35,000 bases of DNA from Chrysomallon squamiferum (lineage: Eukaryota > Mollusca > Gastropoda > Neomphalida > Peltospiridae), in assembly GCA_012295275.1 (NCBI GenBank), contig CM022676.1, positions 10,061,086 to 10,096,085 on the forward strand. Direction: 5' to 3'. The first letter of the stretch is position 1, and the number at the start of each line of letters is the position of its first letter. Positions 13,058 through 24,292 of the stretch are shown piece by piece. The notes beneath the pieces are model-generated. The model was given only the letters and a program-made list of their open reading frames with translations, was not told the DNA's origin and made no database searches. Both the position numbers and the translations under genes were made by a program.

Positions 13058-16000
13058 GAATGAGGAAAAAAGCTAACTATAAACGTTTAAACTGAAATGA
13101 TCACAATTTGTTAGTAATTTCAAGTTAATTTCACACACACATGCAAAGTTCTATTTATATCTTGTGTGCATGTCTGTGCATGTGTGTCAGAGTGTATTTA
13201 TATATATATATATATATAAAGTATGACTGTTATATACATATCTATACACAAAAATATATTTATGTTTTTGTGAGTACATGTATTATTTTTATCTATGTAT
13301 GTGAATGCACACAACCATATACAAACCAACTCAAGCACAAGAACACACACATACATACATACATACATATGTATAAGCACACACACATATTATACATACA
13401 TTCATTCTTACATACTATATAACTGTGATTTATTCATTCTTCTTTTCTTCTTTCTTTCATTCCACTCATTGTGTTTTTACTGAATTCTGTAATATCATTT
13501 TCTTTTTTTTTTTTTTTTTTTTTTTTTAAATGTAAAAGGAAATTTATCTCCCACAATTTTTATATTCATTCATTCATTCATTCATTTATTTATTATTATT
13601 ATTATTTCTTTTTCCATTTGTGGAATAAATAATAATAAATAAATAAAAGAAGGAGAAAAAGGAAAAGTAAAAGAGGATGGGCTTGTTCAAGGACATTCAT
13701 TTAATTCTTCAGATTCTTTGAAAACAGAGGTGGGTTCGTTTCCTCAGAAAAATGGTAGATGCACTTTACCTTACAGAGAACCAAACATTCAGTGTCTTTC
13801 ATCACAAACTGTTGTAGCAACACTTTTATAAAATTCCTTTTTTTACTTGAATACATAATAAAGTTCTTACTCTAAATATGTATAGGTTGATTATTATTGT
13901 GTTCTCATTAATATATTTATGTAGATAGATAGAGATAGATAGATGGACATAGACTGATAGACAGACTTGATAACTTTTAAAAAGTGCTGTATTTATTTGA
14001 ATATATTACAAAGTTCTTACTCTAAACATGCATAGGCTGATTGTTATTGTGTTCTGATTAATATATATACATACAGACAGACAGAGACAGAAAGACAGTT
14101 AACTTTTACAGGGTGCTGTGTTTGTCTGAATGTATAATAAAGTTCTATAATTATCCTAAAGATTCATTCTCTGGACATATATAGTTTGATTATTATATAT
14201 TCTGATTAATATGCTGTTTATAGATAGATAGGTAAGTAGACAGACAGATAGATAGATAGATAGACAGATAGATAGACAGATAACTTAGACAGACTAGGTC
14301 AATATAAGTTTTGTATTCATTAGAGTGTATAACTATAGTTCTTTAAGTATCTTAACTATTCCTGCTTAAAATGTGTGTAGGTCAATTGTTATGCACATAT
14401 GCACACACACACACACACACAAACACACAGATAAATAATACTGAAATTATCTTCCTTGTTTGCTCGACTTATGAATCCTCAAGGATGTGATCATAAACGA
14501 TGCATATAAAACATGTGTTTGCAATAGATTCATTTAATCACATTCAGCCTAGCAGACACAAGTATACACTGTGACATTTGATAATACCCATGTAAGTAAA
14601 TGTAATAACATATCTTCCTGAATGTGATATGAGCAAGGTCTGATAGTGCACATTCTGTGTGTATCATTAAATCCCAGATAAGACACTATGATTACTGTAC
14701 CCCTGTAAAAGGTATAGTCATTATCTCTACCAAGGGAGAGACTTAAACAATAGGACTATTGTGATTTAGATTTTCATTAAAGGTGTGTGTGTGTGTGTGT
14801 GTGTCTGTGTGTGTTTGTGTCTCTGTGTGTTTTTCTCTCTCTCTCTGATGTTATGTCTCAATTTCATTTTTTTTTTCTCTCTCTCTCTCTCTGTTATGTC
14901 TCAATTTCATTTCTCTCTCTCTCTCTCTCTCCTCCCTCCCTCCCTCCCCTCTCCCTCTCCCTCTCCCTCTCTTTTATTCAGTCAAACATATATTATTTAA
15001 ACCTCTTTTTCTTCTTTTTTTTTTTTTTTTACAAAAATATAGTTCATCTCTTTGCCTTTTTTCTTTCTTTTTCGTAACAAATCACCCAAAATTTCTCGTT
15101 TAACGTCAACACCTTAAATCCCACATTCGATATTTACAATTGTTTACCTTCCTATTAAAGGTAACATCTATCTACCTGTACCAGGTACAAACAGCTTACC
15201 TCCCTGGCTTGCTGATGTAATTCTGCAGTCGAGCCTTGACTTCATCGTAGGTGAGGAAAGCAACGTAACCAGGGTGGGTAACAGCAAGCACATTCCAGTT
15301 CCTGAGTAAATTGTTCCATGGTTGAAACAGGCTGGAAAAAAAAAACAATTAAAATTAAAATTAAATAAAATAAATTAATAATAATAATAATAAAATATTA
15401 ATATATTTTACTCAAAAACAATTTTTTTTTTTTCGATATTGCATTTTTAAAAATAAAGAATCAATTTATGTTTCCGGAATTTTATTGATTTTAATTCAAT
15501 TCAATTCAATTCAATTCAATTGTATTATATTTTATTTTATTTTATTTTATTTTATTTTATTTTATTTTATTTTATTTTATTTTTATTTGTTTTGTTTTGT
15601 TTTGTTTTGTTTTGTTTTTATTTTATTTTATTTTATTTTATTTTATTTTATTTTATTTTATTTTGTTTGTTTAATAGCAAGACAATTTAAATTATTCTAG
15701 AATCAAAATACAAAACATACACAAAACAAATTCCTTTAAAAAAAAATAAAAAAAATTAATAAAAAATAAAAGACAAAGACAAATACTTTTAACATAAAAC
15801 AACTGAAATAAATTTCCTATTTTATTTTATTCATATATTTACACTAGTTAAAAAAACTGAAAATAATCAGACATGTTTTTATCTTTCAATTTAAAAGGAA
15901 AACAAATACTGGACAGTGAAGTTATTTTTTGCAATGGCATGATCTCATATGCTTCCTTAATTTAATAGGACTGAAATGATCAGATATATTTTAATTATTT

Positions 16001-16416
16001 ATTTATTTATTTATTAATTTATTTATTATTGTTGTTGTTGTTGTTGCTGTTATCATCGTCATTATTTTATTTATTTATTTGTTTTTACTGTTGTTGTTGT
16101 TGTTGTTATTGGTATCGTCATCATAATTTTTTTTTTTTTTATTATTTGTTTATTATTTAACACTCTGGTTACTCAGCGTAACAAAACACTATCTATTTTT
16201 CCTCATTTGAAAAGGAAACCAAAGGTCCTGAAATTTGAATCATCCCCACCCCATGAAAAATCTAAAAATAGAACTGTCTCTCTGACACAGTCACGAATGA
16301 ACACAATGGTTTCATCTCATCCAGTCAGATTACAAAGATTTAGCTGAAAAACAAGAAAACTGCACATACCCGTCTTTTCTAAAAAAACTCACATAGCACA
16401 TTAGGGAGACTGTTTT

Positions 16417-16451
<35 letters not shown>

Positions 16452-16891
16452 TATTATTATTATCAGACAGACAGACAGACACAGTCAGACAGGACACAGT
16501 CAGACAGGTAAACAGAATTTGGTAGATAGATAAGAGATAGAAAAATATTACACACAGACTTCATCTAAAAAAAAATAAATAAAAAAAAAAAAAAAAAAAT
16601 AAAATAAAATAAAATAAAATAAAATAAAATAAAATAAAAATAACAATAATAAATAAGAAAATTCATATATATGTAGGTATGTATGTGTATGTATATATAC
16701 ACATAATTATATTACATAATTCATTGGGAATAAAACATACCCATTTTCTAAGTACTCTGGAACAATCATACCCAATTGTTAAATAAGCCTATCCCCAATT
16801 CATTTATATATACTGTCTTTTTTTTTTTCTTTTTTTTTTTTTTTTCATTTTGGATATTCTGGATATTTTACTCCAAATGACAGAAGAAGCA

Positions 16892-16923
<32 letters not shown>

Positions 16924-17240
16924 GTAATATTACAGGCCAGTGAAAAGAATTACAATGTTTTACATTTTTAGATGCCAGTGAAAATAACAAAAATGTTTTT
17001 ATATTGTCAGATGCCAATGAAAATAACAATGTTTTTATATTATCAGATGCCAATGAAAATGATAACAGTGTTTTTATACTGTCAGATGCCATTGAAAAGA
17101 ATGTTTTATATTTGTACATGCCATGAAAATAATAACAATGTTTTATATTATTAGATGCCATGAAAATAATAACAATGTTTTATATTATCACACATTTTGT
17201 TATTATACATGGTATTACCATCTAAATAAATAAATAGATA

Positions 17241-17273
<33 letters not shown>

Positions 17274-17560
17274 AATAATAATGATAATAATAGTAATACT
17301 TCTTCTTGGTGATGAAATAAAATCTACTACCATATTTAAGTCAAAAATATTATATTTTTTTTTATTTTTGTATGAATTACTATTGAGCATGTTTATCTTT
17401 TGGTTCATGTTCTGATTTCTTGGGCTTGTTTTAAGAAAAATATGACAGATCAATCAATATACACAGATATACAAAATTATTATTATAAGTTATTCTATGA
17501 CACAAACTGTGATGTATACAAAACTCCTTCTTAGTAACTAAATCAGATAATTAGTGGCAT

Positions 17561-17593
<33 letters not shown>

Positions 17594-17859
17594 CCTATTC
17601 CAATTATCCATTAATTCTAAATCAATGAGAATATTTGCTAGGCTATAAATAAATCAGATTCACATATATACTAGAAAACACACCCACCCACCCACCCACA
17701 CACACACACAGACATGCAGAAAAATAAATAAGTATTTGCATAAATACCTGATTAATTTTGAAATCGTACCTAAGTAACGTATGAAACTCAAGCCCATATA
17801 ATCATTCCTACAAACATCCGTTAATTTTAAAATCATAACTAGTCAAGATAAAGTGAAAT

Positions 17860-17895
<36 letters not shown>

Positions 17896-17930
17896 CATTA
17901 TCTCTCACAATTTCTATCTTTATTTCTCAT

Positions 17931-17974
<44 letters not shown>

Positions 17975-18153
17975 AAACATATGAACATATACACTCATTC
18001 ACACACACACTGATAACAATATCAGTTAATTTCAGAATTAATGGTACATACCAAGTAAACACATCAAACTGTATCCATAGAGATATATCTCACACACACA
18101 CACAGTCAGACACACATACTAACAACCATTGTTTTCATACTTCATCTGTTACT

Positions 18154-18189
<36 letters not shown>

Positions 18190-18502
18190 CGAACCAGATT
18201 AATTTCAGAATCGACGGTGATACATACCGGGTAAAGACATCAAACTCAAACACAGAGATATAATCATTACAGGTGAGGTCTATGGTAGATTTGAGGGCCA
18301 TGGCTTCCAGTGGGGAGCTGATTGGGTGTGTCTCGTTCAGGGTACCCCGGAAGTCTTTCCATGAGACAATGATTCTAAAAAAAAAATAAAAATAAAAAAT
18401 AAAATAAAATAAAAATATGGTTAGTTACACAAATATAACAACAGATTAATCGTGACCATGCAAAGAAGAAATATTAAACAAAACATTTTAATATATTAAC
18501 AA

Positions 18503-18537
<35 letters not shown>

Positions 18538-21500
18538 ACAAACAAACAATATGTTATCATACACATAATTAAAACCATACAGACAATCAGAGAGGAAACC
18601 CACCATCTCTATTCCATTGGGTGCTATTTTTCACTTAGCAGCAAGAATCTTAAATTAATGTGTACCTTCCCACATGTTGTAAAGCATATGCTTTTAATAA
18701 ACAACTCATTCATTCAACTTTTTGGAATGGGAAAAAGGCTCAAAGGTTGATGCTTTAATCTGTATGTTGTGGATTAGCATTCTAGAAATTAGATGTAGTC
18801 TAACACAGAGGAGGTACACAGATATAAATTTATTAAAATATTTTAAAAATTGATTATAGTAACCCTCAGACACCCCAATATCTATCTTTGTTTGTGTCTA
18901 TCTATCTATCTGTGTATCTGTGTATGTGTATATATCTGTGTATGTGTGTATATATGTGTCTCATGTGTGTATATATGTGTATATCTGACAAAAACAGATA
19001 TTAAATAGGAAACAGAAACAAAGAATCTCTTCACTGAACTTTTTTTCAACTGTACAGACATGCAAACACCATGGGCTGAGAACAGCAGTCGGAACCGGAA
19101 AACGCATTCAGCATGTCTGAACGAACATTGACTGGCCTCTCTCTCACTCCCTGTAATTAGCACATTACTGCTTTCTTATTTCTGCAAGTGTTTTTGTAAT
19201 GTCTTTTAATATCTGTGATTAACTTGTGTAACATCTGGCAGTTTATACAATAATTACTGCTAGTAAGACCACACCTGTTGGCCTTTTTGCATTAATAACT
19301 GACTGAGATGGAAGAACCAGCCTGCTCATCCGGGAATATTCATAATCCAGTGAATCCTGGAGAAAGCATAATCAACTCTTTTTTGTAACTGTCTAGAGGT
19401 ACCAGACCAATTATCTGGTGTTCTGAAATCCAGAAAGACCAGAAAACTGGAAGGTTTTTTTTCCCCCGACACTATTTTCATAGTTTGCATGTATGCGGGT
19501 GTGTTGTCTTCTGGGAACTGCTCTTTCAAGCCTCGTGGCGTTCATTCACTCGCCACATTGTTTACGTGTCACAGTTGTGTATCAGCAATTTTCTTTATGT
19601 TTTTAAAAATTGTTAAATGTTTATGTCTAATTATTTACGTGTTTAGATGCCTTGGTACCAGAAAACAGAAAAAATCCAGAATGCCTCAGGCCAGAAGGAG
19701 TCTGGAAAATTGGTACTATGACAATTTCTTTTTGTAATGTCTTTCAATATTTGGAATAAACTGTTGACATCTGACAGCTTGTAATACATTCCAAGTTCAA
19801 TTTGTTTCAGCGTGGTTAGAACGAATTATCAACATTAACAGAAATTATTTTTCTATCATCATCAGCAAAGCATTTGTTGGATGATAAACTGATACTTTTG
19901 TCATCATCTACTGCACATAAGATATGTGTCTAACATCCTCATTAGGGTACAGTAATTAATTTTCTATGATTTTACATGAATATCAATCATTTGCCTAAGA
20001 ACATCGTTATGTTGGATATGCTATATTCTGTGAAACAGCAAATATTTGTCTAACTTTCCCCATTATGATACAATAATTAATTTTCTACAGTTTTCCATGA
20101 ATATCAATCATTTTCCTAACCACATCATTATGTTGGATATGCTATATTCTGTGAAACAGCAAATATTTGTCTAACTTTCCCATTATGATACAATAATTAA
20201 TTTTCTACAGTTTTCCAGGAATATATCAATCATTTTCCTAACAACGTCATTATGCTGGATATGCTATATTCTGTGAAACAGCAAATATTTGTCTAACTTT
20301 CCCATTATGATACAATAATTAATTTTCTACAGTTTTCCAGGAATATATCAATCATTTTCCTAACAACGTCATTATGCTGGTTGTGTCACATGACGTGAAA
20401 CATCAGACATTTGCTGAATGTCACATCACTCACATGATGACTGACTTGTTTTTGTAATCAATCATTTGTACAACAAGATCATTAGTGTCAAATCATTAAT
20501 TTACATCCTTATAAAAATTCAAATGTCTGTCTAATATCTGTCAAGAACAATAATTAACTGTCTAATCGCTAGAAAGTTCTGGTTTTTTTTGTCGTCTTCT
20601 AGTTATCAAATTACTTGTAAAAATCTAGCACACTACTAGAAAGTTAACTGATTTTTATTATCTACTAAATATCGATTCATTCATAAAGACTATGGTCACC
20701 ACAACGAGAAATTATTTTTCTCTTATATTAATTATTAAATAATTTATCTAGAACTACCACAAGAAAGCTCTGATTTTTTATTATTTTCTAAATATCCAAT
20801 AATTTATAAAAATCTAGCAACATGACTAGAATCCTGTAATTGTTTGTTATCGACAAGATTTCAAAAATTCATCTACCACAACAACCAAAAAGCTCAGATT
20901 TTTGCCAGCTCGTTTATAAAATCTAGCAACAACACTAAAAAGCTGTTAAATTTTTTGTATCTGCTAAATATCAACTCATTTATAAAATCTAGCCACATCA
21001 CTACAGAACAGCTTTTTTTTTTCCTGCTGTCATGAGCTCTTGAGTATCTATCCTTTATTTAATGATATCACTAGAAAGAGCAGATATTTTTTTTTTCCTC
21101 AGTGTTATTATGTGTCAAGCATTTGTCTAGGTATGTCATTTATAGTCCACAATACTGTTACACAATACTGACTCATCCTCTATTGTTATCTACTGAATAT
21201 CAACCAATTATGACCAAAAATCATAGATCAGTTTCATACCACCAGTGAGTGAAGTCATGTAGTTTACCTACAAGTTTTCAATGGATACCTGAGGGATCAG
21301 TTTTACAGCTTTGTTTTTTAAAATATTTATTCATTTTCCATCAAACATGATAGTATGTAATCTTTGTTTATTATGTGAAGGATAATTGTTAGCGTTTTGA
21401 GAAATGTTTAAAATTACGAAATCCGATATAAAGTGACTTTAAAGCTTGTGTGTTTTAAGCCATGTTTTTAAAGCAGAAGATATAGAAAGACATTTTGAAA

Positions 21501-21873
21501 AACTTGATTAATTCATATAGGATATTGTTATAAAGAAATGTTTCAAAAATAAAAAAAAATGTATGTAAATTGTGACTTTAAAGCTTGTGTTTTAAGCCAT
21601 GTTTGTCAATAGCAGAAGATACAGGAGAAATTTTGAAAACTTTATAATTCATATTTCTTTAAGGAACTTTTTGCTGTCCAAGTAAAATTCTGGAAAAGAA
21701 AAGGATAAGAGGAAGAAAGATAAAGAAACCTGGAAAGAGAGAGAGAAAAAGAGGGAATGAGAGAAAAAAAGAGGGAATGAGAGAGTAATAAGAGTAAAAT
21801 ATGACTGACAGAAAAAAACGAATGAGATAAAGAGAAAGAGAAAGATGGAGTAAGAAAGAGCAATCAGAGTAAA

Positions 21874-21919
<46 letters not shown>

Positions 21920-22004
21920 AAGAGAGAAAGAGCAAGAGACAGAGAGAAACAAAGAGAGAGAAAAAAGAGAAAAAAGAGAAAGAAAGAGCGAGACAGACAG
22001 AGAG

Positions 22005-22053
<49 letters not shown>

Positions 22054-22538
22054 GAGGTTATTATGAGATATTAAATGGTTATGAGTGAGGAAAAAAATGC
22101 TGGAGAAAATAAAACAATCAAAATTTACAGCAGAGTGAAAACAATGGCAGCATTGTTATGTATGTATGTGGAAAAACTTTGGAGCCCTATACAATTAAAC
22201 AAAACAGGAACAATAGAAAAAAAATGTCTTTAAAACAATACTTAATTAAAAAAGGGAAGTTAATTTGATCCCATTGCATGTTTCTAAGTTTACCAAGATC
22301 ATGACTTCCTTCTTCATATTTGATCAAGCCATTTGGCAATATTTAGATCAGCTGTTTTACTAAAGTCCTTACTTTCTTGAAGTATCCTCATCCTGTTTTT
22401 ATTTTATTTTTTGTTATTATGATTATTATTTTTTAATGTTGTTCTGAATCATTTCAGTTGGAAATTAAAATGTGTTTGTTTTTTGTTTTCATAGTATATT
22501 TATGTAATTATGGTAATAACAGAAAGGAAAAACCAGTA

Positions 22539-22569
<31 letters not shown>

Positions 22570-24247
22570 AGATTTAAAAATAATTACATAGATAATATAT
22601 ATACACACACACACATTCACACTGAATTACTTAATTTTCTGATGTGTACACTCAATATGCAAATTTATAATTCACATTTATAACTTACACAACTATCAAG
22701 AAAATTTAAAAACAGATTTAAAAATAAAATAAAAATGTTTTTAAGACTATGACTGTTTCAAATTACATCAAAACATTTTTTAATCATGCCACATCCACCA
22801 ACAGCCAATTTTACAATTACCAGATTAAACAACCTGACATCCCTTCAGTACCAAATTTGACTGAGCCAGGCTTTGATGCTGGGTGAGTCAATGTGTTTTG
22901 TGGGTAATTTTCGTGTTCAGAACCTGAGCTGTTTGGATGAAGTATGACTAAAGTACAACCTTGATAGCACATTTCCTCAGGATGTAGATTACAGGAGAAA
23001 ACTAAATTGACACTTGAAAAAAAATGGGGTGGTGTATTATAAAAAAATAAAAAAAAAGTATTTCGTCTACCTATTAATGTAATTAATGCCTATGTTGTAA
23101 AATTGTGTAACTCAAAATTGCTAGTTTTGATGAATACATTAACGTAAATAATGTTTATTTTGTAAAACTTAAAATAACTAGCTTCTGTGAATGTATTAAT
23201 GTAAATGATGTTTATGTTGTAAAAGTTAAAATAATTAGTTTTTGTGAATGTATTAATGTAAACAATGTTTATTTTGTAAAAATTAAAATAACTAGCTTCT
23301 GTGAATGTATTAATGCAAACAATGCTTATATTGAAAAAAGCACAAAACTTAAAAGGACTAGCTTTTTGTGAATTTATAATTACTGTAAATTTATCAGACT
23401 TTAAATGACTGGTTTTGTGGAATGTTTTAATGTATTTGTTGCTGATGTTGAAAAATTGTAGGACTCATAATAACTAGTTTTTGTGAAAGTATTAATGCAA
23501 ATAATGTTTATGTTATAAAGTCATTAATCTTAAAACAACTAGTTTTGCTCACTGTATTAAAAAACAAAAAAAAAAAAAAAAGAAGGAATACTAATATGTC
23601 ATGCAACTGTAAAACTATCTGCCTTTAAGTATATCAGATTTCATTTCAACTCATGTTTTAATAAGTCAGAAGTCAATACAAAATTTGATTTAATTCACAA
23701 CACATCAACATTTTCAATTTAGATTAAAGCCCAGTTTTAAAAAAACTATTTTGTTAATTAAAAAATCGCAGTTAATGAATTCTATTATTTTGATCACAAA
23801 CTGAAATTGTTGTAAATACTAATTCCGAATAAATATCCATTGTTACAGAATGCTTTGATATAATTCATTGTTTTGTTTGTGATTTTTTTTTTTGTTAGTA
23901 CTAGTGGTGTTTTTAGTGATAGTAATAAACATCTGTTCATCAACAATGCTTTAATATTAATATATTATGTTTTATATACAACTTTACTAGCAGTACCATC
24001 CATTCATATACAATATCAGAACTCGACAAAATACGTTTTCTTCACAAATATGCACATATTTAATATATTATATAAAACATCCAAATGATAAATGAAAGAA
24101 ATGTGTGTGTGTGTCTGTGAAATATATTTTGTAATAAATATAATTAACAGCAGAACAAATCTGAAAATTAAATACATGCTATAAACTACACAAATTTTGA
24201 ATATGTAAAAAAAAAAATCAAAACTATAAAAATATTAATTGTAGATA

Positions 24248-24292
<45 letters not shown>

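Noticed and set aside
15140-15200. Extra donor-like sites (CAG/GTAGAT, AAG/GTAAAC) after Cbl exon 3
   Set aside because: They lie within 60 bp of the true donor, but no duplicated exon sequence accompanies them and chance is likely.
16190-16380. Possible extra Cbl exon in intron 2
   Set aside because: Acceptor- and donor-like words exist, but the enclosed frames do not match Cbl, and exons 2 and 3 already join without gap.
18906-19163. Open frame with cysteine and arginine-rich segment on the minus strand
   Set aside because: No family match, C-terminal half is GTATAT/CA repeat, no splice signals; left as an unidentified island.
19326-19737. Protein-like similarity between open frames at 9822-10100 and 19489-19737
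   Set aside because: The similarity is of the whole nucleotide segment in both copies, with stops and no recognisable domain; better explained as a non-coding dispersed element.
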